From Lunularia cruciata (Eukaryota; Streptophyta; Marchantiopsida; Lunulariales; Lunulariaceae): 64,000 bases of DNA. Positions 10,601 to 21,399 of the stretch are shown here, in pieces. The DNA lies in NCBI GenBank assembly GCA_948567375.1, contig OX419756.1, positions 27,542,333 to 27,606,332 on the forward strand, written 5' to 3'. A program made the translations under genes and the position numbers. Every line of letters starts with the position of its first letter. Positions within the stretch are counted from its first letter, which is position 1. The notes under the pieces are model-generated. The model did not search any database. It worked only from the letters and a program-made list of their open reading frames with translations, and was not told where the DNA came from.

Positions 10601-11788
10601 TCAAGAGGAAAAGGAAGAGGGGTTAGGAACAAAGGGTTTCAACTTGGAAACATGAAAGACAGGATGGATACGCATGTAACAAGGTAAGGCAAGTTGATAA
10701 GCAATAGGAGAGACAATTTGGGTGATATCAAAGGGTCCTATCCAATTAGGGGTAAGTTTACAAACTTGGGTATCAAGTGGGAGAGGGGGGTTACTGGAAG
10801 ATAGCATGACTTTATCACCAACTTCAAAGGTGAGATCACGACAATGGTGGTCCGCATATTGTTTTTGGCAATTCTGAGCAACAAGGAGGTGAGACTTGGC
10901 TTGTTGGATTGATTGGGATATAGTGGTCAAGAATGTGGAAGTATGAGGAACCTGAGATGGAGAGGGAGCAAGAAGAGAATCTGGAACAAGCGGATCTTGG
11001 CCAAAATTGAGAAAGAAGGGAGAAAATCCGGTGCTTGCCTGTTTGGAATTGTTGTAGGCAAATTCTGTAGTTGCAAGACATTCATCCCAATTGGTATGGT
11101 GGACATTGACAAAGGCCTGCAACATATCCTCCAATGTACGATTTGCACGTTCGGTTTGTCCATCAGTTTGAGGATGATAGGCCGTGGACAAAGCAAGCTT
11201 GGTGCCAAGTATCTGGAAGAGTGCGTGCCAAAACTTCCCGATAAATTGAGGATCACGGTCAGAGATGAGTACGCGTGGCATCCCATGATGCTTGAAGACA
11301 TTGTCAAAGTAGATTTGCTCTAAGGTTGGAGCATTCATGGTATCATAGGTTGGTGCCAAGTGGATTTGCTTACTAAGCTTATCCACAAACACCACAATTG
11401 CGGTGTGTCCTTGTTTTGTCTGTAGCAAGGATGTGATGAGATCCAAGCTCACATGCTCCCAATGAGCGGATGGAATAGCAAGTGGTTGAAGGAGTCCACT
11501 CGGCTTCTGGTGACTGGTCTTGTTACGTTGGCAACTCTCACACGATCTGACAAATTCTTGAACATCTCGTGTCATATTGGGCCACCACCATTGATGTTGG
11601 AGGGTACCCAAGGTCTTGTCCACACCCATGTGACCAGCGATGGGTAAATCATGGGCTTCTTGAAGGCGCACAAGTCGAAGATCACCTTTGGCTGGAACAT
11701 AGATCTGGTCCGCATGGAATAGAAGGCCTTCCTTGAAGGAGAAGGTGTTGTACTCCTTGTCACCTATTGTTAGACAACCATGTACCAT
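10601..11788 (-). CDS. Element B integrase
   Basis: A 395-residue open frame. It begins with the HHCC zinc domain (H-D-L-P-I-A-G-H, then C-E-S-C), continues with HVSLDLITS, VLISDRDPQF and DGQTERANRTLEDM, which supply the D,D,E set, and ends in the GPFDITQIVSPIAYQL and HPVFHVSKLKPF blocks. The catalytic residues look intact. The methionine start is only the first in the open frame; in life it is part of gag-pol. Confidence 0.88.
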   Translation of the reverse strand: MVHGCLTIGDKEYNTFSFKEGLLFHADQIYVPAKGDLRLVRLQEAHDLPIAGHMGVDKTLGTLQHQWWWPNMTRDVQEFVRSCESCQRNKTSHQKPSGLLQPLAIPSAHWEHVSLDLITSLLQTKQGHTAIVVFVDKLSKQIHLAPTYDTMNAPTLEQIYFDNVFKHHGMPRVLISDRDPQFIGKFWHALFQILGTKLALSTAYHPQTDGQTERANRTLEDMLQAFVNVHHTNWDECLATTEFAYNNSKQASTGFSPFFLNFGQDPLVPDSLLAPSPSQVPHTSTFLTTISQSIQQAKSHLLVAQNCQKQYADHHCRDLTFEVGDKVMLSSSNPPLPLDTQVCKLTPNWIGPFDITQIVSPIAYQLALPCYMRIHPVFHVSKLKPFVPNPSSFSS

Positions 11789-11803
11789 TTGGAAGAAGGG
11801 ATC

Positions 11804-13075
11804 TTATTGTAGAGCTAACCAAAACTTGTTATGGATCTTGGGGTCAATTGACACCGTCGTAATTGCTACCGTGATGAGAGGAGGGGACTTCAAATTAGGT
11901 CGTCGTGATAGAGCATCAGGGATGACATGGAACTGACCTGGTTTGTACTCAAGTTTGATGTCAAACAATTGAAGTTGCTCTTCCCATCGATGATGTCGAC
12001 TCTTCATGTGCTCCAAGTGTAAGGTCTGCAACAATGGCTTGTGATTAGTTTGCATGATCACTTGTTTCCCCAAGAGATAATGCCTCCATACCTTGGTGGC
12101 ATATACCATTGCAAGTTGTTCCCGATCTTGAGCAGAGTAATTTCTTTCAGCTGTATTTAGTTGGCAAGACACAAAGGCAATGGAGTGTAGTCCATCCGGA
12201 AATTCTTGTTGCAACACAGCTCCAATTGCAAAGTTAGAAGCATCAAAATCAACCACACAAGGTAGTTGAGGATCATATGGTTGAAGAATGGGTCTTGAAG
12301 ACACCATATGTTTCAACTTCTGGAATGCTTCTTCATGTTTGGTGTTCCACTGGAAGGTTGAGTTCTTTCCCAAGAGGTCAGTCAATGGTGCAGCCACATG
12401 AGCATAATAGTGGATGAACCGCCGGTAAAAACTGGCCAATCCATTGAATGCCCGTACTTTTGTAGCATCCTTTGGAGTAGGCCAATCAGTAATGGCCTTG
12501 ATCTTCTCTTCCTCCATCTTGATCTACTCTGATGAGATCTTATGATCCAAGAAGGTAACCTTCTTTTGCCAAAAAGCACACTTCGACTTCTTGCAGTAAA
12601 ATTTCCATTGTCGTAGTCGTCTTAGGACTTCTCGTACATGATTCACATGTTCAGCCTCTGTCTTGCTATAGATTAAGATATCATCCAAGAACACCACCAC
12701 TGACCAATCCAATAGTCCATCCAGCACCCGATGCATCTGATCCATGAAGACGGCTAGAGCATTAATGAGTACGAAAGGTAGAACTCTCCACTCAAAATGT
12801 CCATACCTTGTGCAAAAGGCATTCTTTTGCACATCTTCTCTATCAATCGGAATTTGCCAATAGCCACTACGAAGATCCAACTTGGAAAAGTAACGTGCTC
12901 CACTTAGTTGATCAAGTAAGTCATCAATCCGAGGCAAGGGATATGCATTCTTCAAAATTTGCTTATTGAGCCCACGGTAATCAATACAGAAACAAAGTCC
13001 TCCATCCTTCTTTGGAACAAATAGTACCAGTGCTCCCCAAGGAGAGGTTCTATGTCGTATGAAATCCTTCTCCAA
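11804..13075 (-). pseudogene. Element B reverse transcriptase and RNase H
   Basis: RT from 13075 shows [48 protein letters not shown] and [10 protein letters not shown] (catalytic box near 12680-12691). Family-constant [10 protein letters not shown] here reads [10 protein letters not shown], with changes at three conserved sites. A single TAG at 12524 region splits RT from the connection and RNase H, which runs 12517-11804 with VVDFDASNFAIGAVLQQE and NYSAQDREQLAMV. It is the best preserved pol in the window. Confidence 0.88.
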
Positions 13076-13344
13076 AAACTCTGTAAGTGTTGTTCACAAC
13101 TCCTTGAACTCCTTTGGTGAGAGCCGATAGATTGGTCTACTCACTAGAGTACTCCTTGGCAATAACTCGATCTTGAAGGGCATACCTTGGTCGGAGGGTA
13201 ATCCCTTTGGCAGATCATCCAGAAACACATCTGCAAATCCTGAACTATCCGATCAACCATCACTTGATGCGGCACTTGGCCCTCCTCAGATTGTTCTTGT
13301 GCAATTGGCTTGATCCACACCGCGAATACAGACTTATCTTCCTC

Positions 13345-13515
13345 CAAAGCTTGCTCTATGGCTGCTTCCTTAACAAACTTCCATTCTAGGGACTCATCTC
13401 TCTTCCAAGCTTGCTCCATGGTTGCCTTCCTGGCAAACTTCCCATCCTGGGACTCATCTCCCTTACTCATTCGCTCTATGGCTACCTTCTTGACAAACTT
13501 CCCATCTTGGGATTG
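13345..13515 (-). repeat. 60-bp coding tandem repeat in element B pol linker
   Basis: Three units with a period of exactly 60 bp, seen from matching words at 13381, 13441 and 13501. On the minus strand each encodes about 20 residues of the form S-x-x-x-K-F-x-K/R-x-A-x-x-x-Q-A-x-x-x-D-E. It lies between protease and RT. Confidence 0.85.
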
Positions 13516-13596
13516 ACTATTCTTAGGTGTCTTACTTAGAGGTGCTAGACAACCTAATCGGAAATTCCTACCTTGGAGTTGTCCTTGAATTTGGCG

Positions 13597-13950
13597 TCAG
13601 GTCCAATTGAATTGAACCTTATGACATTCAAGCCAAGATAGACCCAAAATGATATCATAGTGTAGAGGTGCCACTACAAACCTCATACACTCCAAATACT
13701 CCTTCCCAATCTTGAAGGTAATAGGATGCAAGGTGCGGAATGCAAAACCCTTTCTACCATCCGCCATCATCAAACTACTTCCAATCATTGGCTTGATAGG
13801 AATACCCAATTCCTTTGCTACTTGCATAGACATGCAATTCTCTGAACTTCCTGAATCAACCAAAATCCTACAACCCCTATTAGATATCATACCTTGCAAG
13901 TGAAGTAGACTTGCATAGGTCGAGCCTTCAATCCCATTGGAACTAATCAA
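13597..13950 (-). pseudogene. Element B protease region
   Basis: Frame reads NRGCRILVDSGSSENCMSM, with the retropepsin D-S-G intact, followed by the GLSWLECHKVQFNWT block that closes Ty3 proteases. It is continuous with neither gag nor RT in one frame as the sequence stands. Confidence 0.84.
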
Positions 13951-13976
13951 GCTCCCAATAAGCGGCTCAAAATCTC

Positions 13977-14881
13977 CTACTGGGATTCCTCGTTTCCTTG
14001 ATCATTCCGCTTCACAACCTCCACTTGTGCAACTTGTCGAGGTCGTCTATTCTTAAGTGGACATTTAGCAATGCGATGCCCCAACTGGTGACAATAAAAA
14101 CGACCACCATTTTGTTGCAGTTTCTCCCTGTTTGCCATGCCCAGTGGTCTTTGTTGAATTGCATCAATCTCCATTGGTGCTGGCTCCTCCACTTGTGTGT
14201 AGTGTATTGGCAGGCTTTGTGAGGGTCGAGGTCGAGACCAAGTTGTTGCCACCAAGGAATCAAAACGTTTGGCCAACCGCATGGCTTCCTCCAAGTGTTG
14301 TGGCTCTTGCATGGTTACCTCTAATTTGGTTCTTGCCTTCAAGCCCCTCACGAATCGATCCAGAGCTTCACCTTCCAAAATATCTGGAATTTGCATGATG
14401 GTGTTTTGGAACTGCGTGATGTAACTTCTTACAGAGCCAATTTGTTTCAACTCTGCCAACTTATCCCGTGCAGCTCGTGTGGCATTTATAGCTTGGAACC
14501 GACTGATTATTGTAGTCTTGAATTCTGCCCATGTCAAGATCGGTGCAACCATATTTCGTTAGGCTCGCTCCACTCAAAATCTCCACCATAGCTTTGCTAC
14601 TTCATCCAATTGGCTAGAAGCCAAGAGAATTTTTTTCGCTCATCTTGTAGATTGGTAGCTTCAAAATAACGTTCACAATCAAACACAAAATTCTCCACTG
14701 CACCCGGGAGATTCTTGCCTTCAAATACCTTGGGTTTAGGGAATCTGATCCGATCTTCTCCTTCTCGAATTGGTACTCTCTCCACCTGCTCTTGTTGCCA
14801 AAGATCTTGTTCATCAAACAATCGAGTAAGGTGCTCAATTTGTTGTTGCATAGCAAGGATAACATCAGGTATTGCTGCCAT
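13977..14881 (-). pseudogene. Element B gag, broken
   Basis: Starts MAAIPDVILAMQQQIEHLTRL at 14881. The capsid part includes FEGKNLPGAVENFVFDCERYF and WAEFKTTIISRFQAINATRA. The zinc knuckle reads F-Y-C-H-Q-L-G-H-R-I-A-K-C, with its first cysteine replaced by F. A frameshift sits in an A-run near 14630 and two stops lie around 14540-14565. Confidence 0.83.
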
Positions 14882-15136
14882 GGTTGCTCCTCTATCACAC
14901 CACTCCCAATCTATCTAATTTATTAACACATAGAAACAGCACGTCCACTGTTCTCCATAAGTTATAACTGGAAGCACCAAGGGTTCCTCAGATATGGTGA
15001 TCATATGTAGAAAATCTTGTCCAAAGAGTGAGGTGATGAACTGTGTGAAATGATGCTTGGGTAGTATTTGGACACAAAAATCCCAATGGTTTGGTGGAAG
15101 TAGATTTGGTGGTCCATAAATTCCATCCATCTCATT

Positions 15137-15151
15137 CCTGCTCTGATACCA
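15137..15151 (-). other. Element B primer binding site
   Basis: Minus strand TGGTATCAGAGCAGG, one base inside the 5' LTR boundary; matches the initiator tRNA-Met type also used by element A. Confidence 0.87.
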
Positions 15152-15152
15152 A

Positions 15153-15552
15153 TGTAAAAGACCAAATCCGAGGAGAGAAATAGGAGAATGGAAACTCACA
15201 TTGGGACATTTGAATGAGGGAAAACTCCGGATGCCTAGCATGAGCTTTGGCTTTGGTATTTATAGGTAGCATACAAGGCCCTTGAGAAGCTTCCCAAGAA
15301 GCTTCCTCAAGCCGCTTTCTTAGAGTGCAAGCCAAGTTAACTAGGAAGCTTCTCAAGAAGCCGCCTACTTGGCGTGCAAGCTAAGCTAGTTGGAAGCTTC
15401 TAGAAGCTTCCTTCTAGAAGCTAGTTACTTAAGGTGCAAGCTAAGTTAACCGGGAAGCTTCCTAGATACTTCCAGAATATTCTAGGCTACTTTGTCTTAT
15501 GTGCTACTTCGTAAGCCCGACTAACTTTGTCGCTAAACTCCATATTGTTACA
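15153..15552 (-). repeat. Element B 5' LTR
   Basis: 400 bp; minus strand TGTAACAATATGG to TTTTACA. The TATAAATA box is at 15257-15264. It contains extra AGAAGCTTC words compared with the 3' LTR, a sign of slippage since insertion. Confidence 0.9.
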
Positions 15553-18057
15553 CAAAATGCCAAATGGTGGTAGATTCAATCTAGTGTTGATTTACAAGAT
15601 GAGAGTTTTGTTTAGATTTCTAGTAATTGGATCCTCTATTTTCTTTGCTTCTTATTTGTGCACCATGTTTGTATGAGGTGCCCTAACTTTAGAGCATTGG
15701 TGCTCGGGTGTGCTCTTGGTAGATAGGCTAGAGTGATGACCAATCAGATTATCTATGTTTCTCTCTGGTGAGGCAAGAAGTGATGACCTACAGATTGTGA
15801 GGGTGCATGTTGTGATTGTAGGTTATATGTTGCCCTTTCTCTTAGTGTAGTTGTCACAATTAGAGCTACATTAGTGAGTGGTGTTTAGTGGGTGTTGGCA
15901 CTTGGTGATGATTCTTGGTAGTGTACTTGTGGTGGTTGTGATTACAATTTGAATTTCATTATGACAATATAGTTCTTTGGAGATTCTAGTAGAGATATCA
16001 CTATAGTACACAACGGGTTTACATGCAATGGTGCTTGGTATCAACTTGTATCTCAGGTTCCAATGAAGGAGGAGATTGACTCTAATTTTTAGTTTGATAC
16101 AAGAGCTGATTCAATTGAGAGTGTCTTGGTGTTTTTTCACTATTGTTGTGGACATTGATGAGATTTATGAGGTCCCATGTGCTACTTTGATAGAGTGGGT
16201 ACCATTGAGTTAGATGACTTCATCCAAGAGTTTGATAGTTGGTGTGATTTGCAATAAATGTGGAACCTAACTTTGTTCACACTCTTCATGGCATAGAAGG
16301 GGTTGTTTCAACACTTGGAGGGTTGACCAATAGATAACTTTCATGAATTCAAGAAGCTCACTTAGAAGAGATCAAGCTATGGAGATATATTGGTCTCCAT
16401 AACTTCAAGCCCAATTGCTAGGAGTAGATCAATAATACCTACAAGTTCTAGCTCTAGTAGCATTGGTGTATCTAGTGGATGTGCACTATTTGGAGATGGT
16501 GCTATTACAAATGGAGGTGCCATTATAGGAAGTGGTGCAATATTGCGGTCTAACCACATGGTAAAGTTCTTCTAGTGCTTGAGGCAAAACTACCAAGGAG
16601 TGCAAACTAACAAGCTAAGGCGCTTGCAAAAGTTCTAGTGGAAGGTTGGAGAGAGTCTATTTGAGGCATATACTTGCATTAGATGGCTAATCAATTCACT
16701 CAAAGAGTTATAGAGAAGCAAGTAGTCCAATTTTAGTATGGGATACTAGACAAGGATTTGTGACATAGAGTATGTGATGCTATGTTATTATAGGCTACCT
16801 CACCTACTTTGAAAATGGTCTTTATTTTGGTTGAGCGCATTGAGTGCATTGAGCTTAACATGGTGGAGGAGAAATCAATGACATTTGGATTCAATAGGGA
16901 GATCTCATTCATAACTATTACTTCTTCTAGAGTGAAGTAGAGCACACCACACCACACCATGTTGGCTTCCAAGGGCAGATAGAAAATCTAGATATTATGG
17001 AGCTAGTAAAGGGATTAGTGTAGCTAGACCTTTACTTTCATTTTTAGATGAATAGCAACCAATGAGTGGTGGTGTTGCTTGTTAGACTTGTGGTAGACCT
17101 TACCACAAGAGAGAGTTCACTCAAGAAAATGGACATGATAACTCTAGTGCATCACAACAAACATAGAGACAATGTGAACATTCCATAGATTTGGTTACAC
17201 TAGTAATCGGTGCTTTGACCTTCATCCGGAGTTAGGGACTGGTAGGGTTGATATGGTAGGTGGTAGAGGAGCTTTAGGTCATGGAGGACAAGGTGGTGGT
17301 AAAAGACCTTCACTTGGTAGGGGCACAAAACATACCCTTGCTTTTGATACAAGTATAACTACTAGGATTGACCAATTGGAGTAGAGATTGGCTAACATGG
17401 CCATAGCAAGAAGAGATTAGATTTGGGTGTTGAGGCTTCCACCTTTTATGTTGGTGATAGAGACATCTTGGACTTTATGTGCAGAGTAGAATAGGTAGAT
17501 GCATCTACTACAATGACTAGGAATACAATATGTGCTCTAGAGCTTAGAGGAGTATCAATGGAGTTGGACCCATAGAGAAAAGAAGATGGTAGACAAGTCA
17601 AACTTCTCCAATCTTTCACTCTTTGAAGCACTATAGATTACATCCATAGCTCCTAGATGTCCAAGTGTAGGTGTGGTAGGTGGTGATGGAGTGTATGATG
17701 GACAAGATGCTAGTAAGCTAATTTCTACCACAAGGATTAAGTCTAGCACAATATTAGGTGTGGCTCAATTGATAATGCATTTAAGTTTGTTCTTAACTAG
17801 TGACATGTTTACATTGGGAGTTGACCTGGCTCTAATGTTTTGGTTAGCTGTCACACTTTGTGAGAGTAAGAATGATCTGGTTCTTGCTTCTAGAGCAAAG
17901 GTGGTTGATATTAGAGCTGATTTTATTGAGGAGCATGGGATCCATTCAATGATCAATGGTTTATGGAAAGCAACAACAGTTAGGTTAGAGGAGTTACCAA
18001 CTAGACTTGCCTTTGAGTGAGCTTAGTTCACACTTAGAGCTATCCTATTAGATAACT
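15553..18057 (+). pseudogene. Element D gag region, heavily decayed
   Basis: Decayed gag of an old gypsy-like element. A zinc-knuckle remnant reads C-stop-T-C-G-R-P-Y-H-K-R-E near 17080-17118. A second, at 17171-17232, ends RFGYTSNRCFDLHPE and is followed by a glycine-rich GGRGALGHGGQGGG stretch. Residues ADFIEEHGIHSMINGLWKAT and LEELPTRLAFE near 17900-18018 form the last block before protease. Stops occur every few dozen codons. The order agrees with the protease, RT and integrase that follow in the same direction. Confidence 0.6.
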
Positions 18058-18460
18058 AGAGGGAGATTTTCCATTTGGTGGGGCCTTTAGGGAGGGCCTG
18101 TGCACAATAGAGTATCTTATTAGACTTAAGTGCGCAACCTTTATATTGGGAAAGGTTGCAATTCTTGGTCTTGAGTTATGGAAGAAAAATGTGAAGAGAT
18201 GTCCATTTTAGATCTAAATATCTATAGTGAGTGGTTCTACACAGTACATCACATGTGGAGAGCTCATTGTCCAGATTCAATTTGATCATTTGAATAATAG
18301 CTCTATGGTGAGAGCTCAGGCCATTGTGACAATATTGGAGTCATATGATGTGCTAGTTGGTAGAGTAGTTTTATAACCCATGGGTTTTAGTATTGACTAT
18401 TGGGAGAAGACAAGCTCTTATAGACCAGGTTGATAGTCAGGTGAGAGATAGGTATGTCAC
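18058..18460 (+). pseudogene. Element D protease remnant
   Basis: The frame reads ILLDLSAQPLY near 18115-18150, where a retropepsin D-S-G-A-Q would stand, then RAQAIVTILESYDVLVGRVV, a stop, and PMGFSIDYWEKTSSYRPG at about 18310-18430. The YDVLVG...L-P-GF-x-DYW pattern is the second half of the protease in one gypsy-like group that I recall from early-diverging plants. Assignment rests on that memory and on position. Confidence 0.55.
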
Positions 18461-18784
18461 CTACCAATATGCTTTAGTAGTGATAGTCTTGGCTCACTAT
18501 AATCAGGGACCATGACATCAGTTTTAGCTCTCAATGATTCCATTACTTGGTTTGGTGACTTATTGGGGAGAAACACCCATACAAAGGATGCTCTAGCACC
18601 AAAAGAGATAACTTGGATTTGGAGTATGAGTGGGATTGTTTCATCTACCTTAGATGTTTCATTGTGGAGTTTTGAGGAGGCATTGTAACAGCATGTAGAG
18701 AAAAAAAAGAAAAAAAATTGAGAGAAAAGAAAGATAGTGAGGGGTTAAGATGGAGAAACTTCCGATTTTCTTTAGCAAGGATGG
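18461..18784 (+). pseudogene. Element D: start of a cytosine-5 DNA methyltransferase-like segment
   Basis: After the protease, the frame at 18658-18698 reads FIVEF-stop-GGIVTAC, close to motif I of C5 DNA methyltransferases (V-V/D-L/E-F-x-G-x-G, the AdoMet pocket). A simple A/G-rich run follows and then the segment is cut by an inserted LTR. The matching C-terminal half is at 27226-27445. Catalytic motif IV (P-C-Q) was not found and is presumably lost. Confidence 0.45.
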
Positions 18785-19516
18785 TGTAATACCAAGAGCT
18801 AGCCATATGATCTAGATGTGAAATTTGGTTTGTTAACATCTAGAATGATGTAATACATGATGGTCAAATAGATCAGATAGAAGTATCACAAAAGAGTATT
18901 TCTACTAATAGAGCATAAATCAAAATAGACTTGAGAACCTTAGAACCAATAGCTAGACATATGATTTAAAGGTGAGAATTGGTTTGGTAACATCTTGAAG
19001 GATGTTACACATGATGGAATAAACAGATCATAAATAGGCATCACCAAAAAGAGACTTCTACTAATAGAGTAGGAACCAAAATATGCTTGAAATCTTTGAA
19101 GGCAATTTTGGAGGCCTAAACAAATGAATTAGGCCTAAAAAATGTGCAAATTCTTCCCCAATGGATGTAAAGCTGGCCTTCCCTCCCACTAGTTTGTCTC
19201 ATTGAGAGCTTTCCAATGATACTTTACTCATGTGGTTCTGAGACTCCTACAAGAAAATTCCCTAAAAGATTCCCTCCAATCAGAGCTTGTTTGACCAACC
19301 AGATAGGACCTAGACCGACATGTCACCCATCCCAATAATTAATCCAAGGGTGGAGCTTGCTGACATGTCACCTATATGTGTGCCTAATTGTATGGTGGAG
19401 CTTCCTTGGAGGAGATCCTCTTTGTCTATATAATAAAGAGAAGGTGCTCCTTTGGGGCACCAAATGTTGAGTGTGTAATCTGTGTTTTCTCTCTTCTTGT
19501 GTTCTCAGAGTATTAC
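18785..19516 (+). repeat. Lone LTR of the element A family
   Basis: 732 bp starting TGTAATACC and ending GAGTATTACA, alignable with both A LTRs including the TATATAA box at 19427-19433. No A-type internal sequence or PBS follows. The bases before (GATGG) and after (GAATC) do not match, so it is not a clean solo LTR with target copies; the right flank was probably removed or overwritten by element C. Confidence 0.85.
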
Positions 19517-20128
19517 AGAATCTCAACTCCATCATACTCCTCCAAGGCTAACACTCCAAGACTCAAGACATGGCTCACTAGAGAACTCAATGAGGGAGAT
19601 AGTTGCAAATCAAAGGATGATGAGTACCTCCTCACCCCTAGTTTATAGACTTGTGAAATAGTTACACACCAAAGTTACTAATTACTAAAGTAACTCAAGT
19701 TACAAAGGTAGAAGTCAAATAAAGTCAAAAATTTGAAGGAATATTTATACTCATAGGAATATTTTCCTAAGCATGTGATCTTATCTTGACCCAACCACTA
19801 AGTCAAGGATTCATTCACATGGGCTATCCTTAGACTATAGAAGAATTCAAAACAAAAAGGCTTGTGGGTCTAAGAGTTCTCAACTCTTTTCTCAAAGCTA
19901 AACACCTAAGATTGATACCAAGTCAATACTCTAGAATCCAAAATAGTGGTGCTCATCTTTTCCACTTCCTCTAAAGTAAGGTTCCCTTTATCTTAGCTAT
20001 GACCAACTTTAGCTAATCATGACTAATGTAGAACTATCCTTTATCTCTCTATAAATAATATATCTCAAGTACTTGTAATACCAAAGTAAATATCATAATA
20101 GTACATACATGCATAAATGGGTGTTACA
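19517..20128 (-). repeat. Element C 3' LTR (left copy)
   Basis: Matches 26596-27225: both run from GAATC through CCATCATACTC to a shared right end GTTACA. The left edge is where visible similarity begins and abuts the lone LTR. Confidence 0.75.
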
Positions 20129-20199
20129 TTTACTCATGGACTAAGATTTCACTTTGTCCTTAGAGCGAAGGTCTCTCTACATTCTATGATACATCTTCA

Positions 20200-21349
20200 A
20201 CTTATCATGGTTAATCCTATCAAAGTATATTCCTCCCAACTCCTGGAGATCATAAGTGTAATTGCCTAACATCTTCTCTACTATGAAAGGTCCAAAGTAC
20301 TTAGGCATAAACTTCTTATGCACTCTCTTGAATCAAATAGAATCAAACAACATTACACAATCACCTTCTTTGAAGTGCACTCCACCTTCTTCTTACCTTG
20401 ACTTTTGTCATAGATCTCCTTTTGTTTCCTTTTGGCTTGCTTTACTTGAACCATAGCAATTGCTCTTGCCTCTTCCAATGAGTTGATCTTTCCTTGACTT
20501 CTTTGCATCACCTCCTTGTGCTTTCATTAATCTCCTATGAATGCTTTGGAAGGTAAGAAGATCAAAGTGAATAGGTAAGGTAGACTCAATACCATATACC
20601 AAATGAAATGGAGAAAATCTGGTAGAAATCTTCATGGTTGTCCTATACTCCCCCAAAACTGCATAAATCCTCTTGTCCTAATGATATTTAGCTCCCTCTA
20701 TTTCTGCATCTTTGGCCAACATCATGTACAAGGTCTGATTGGTTCTCTCTGCCAAGCCATTGGAATTTGGCTTATAGGATGTAGTTACTCTATGTGTGAT
20801 AGAGAAATATTGTAGCATGGATGTAGTGATGCTCCATGTAAACTCTCCTCCTCTATCAGAAACCAACTCCAAAGTGCACCCAAATCTAATGATAATGCGT
20901 TCATTAAGAAATCTATCAACTTCATCTTCATTCTTGTCCCTCAAGGGTCTAGCTTCAACCCACTTGGTAAGGTAATTAGTAGCTACTACAATGTACCAAT
21001 TGTTCCTTGGGGTTCTATTGAGAGGACCTACAAAGTTAATTCTCCACTTCTCAGAAGGTCTTAGCATTGGAATTGATCTAAGAAGGAGAGTGGAAGTAGA
21101 CTTTCTAGTAAAAGCTTTACAAACATAACAAGTTTTGCAATAATCAAGAAAATCTTTGAAAATCCCTCTCCAATGGTAACATGCATCTAAAATCTTGAAA
21201 GAAGACACATTTCTTGCAAAGTGTCTCCTACACACTAAACCTTCATGAAACTCCTTTATGAGTAAGATAGACTCCTCTTTACCCACTACTCTTTGAAGTA
21301 GACCATCTACTCCTTGGTGAAAAAAAGAATATCCTCCACCATTGTGCAA
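20200..21349 (-). pseudogene. Element C integrase, broken
   Basis: The 223-residue frame 21349-20678 carries a zinc domain (H-E-G-L...C-K-T-C-Y-V-C), the WRINFVGPL and VSDRGGEFT catalytic Asp segments and SNGLAERTNQTLYMML with the Glu. A stop separates it from 20656-20408, which continues GEYRTTMKISTRFSPFHLVYG. This is the ordinary integrase of Tat/Athila-like elements. Confidence 0.82.
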
Positions 21350-21399
21350 GGTCTAGATCTTGCTACAAGAGCTTTACTCTTCCTAACTTGTATCCCATC

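Larger units (their letters stand above)
9964..15552 (-). mobile_element. Element B: full-length Ty3/gypsy chromovirus
   Basis: A 5.6-kb element on the minus strand, flanked by CAAAA at 9959-9963 and 15553-15557. It has its own LTR family, a Met-type PBS, gag, protease, RT, RNase H, integrase and a chromodomain, then a purine tract. The RNase H and integrase frames are long and nearly clean (12517-11804 and 11788-10601), so it has decayed less than A, but gag carries stops and a frameshift and the chromodomain has slipped frame. Confidence 0.94.

Noticed and set aside
10913-11323. 136-residue open frame on the + strand opposite element B integrase
   Set aside because: It is antisense to a clear integrase frame and resembles no family.
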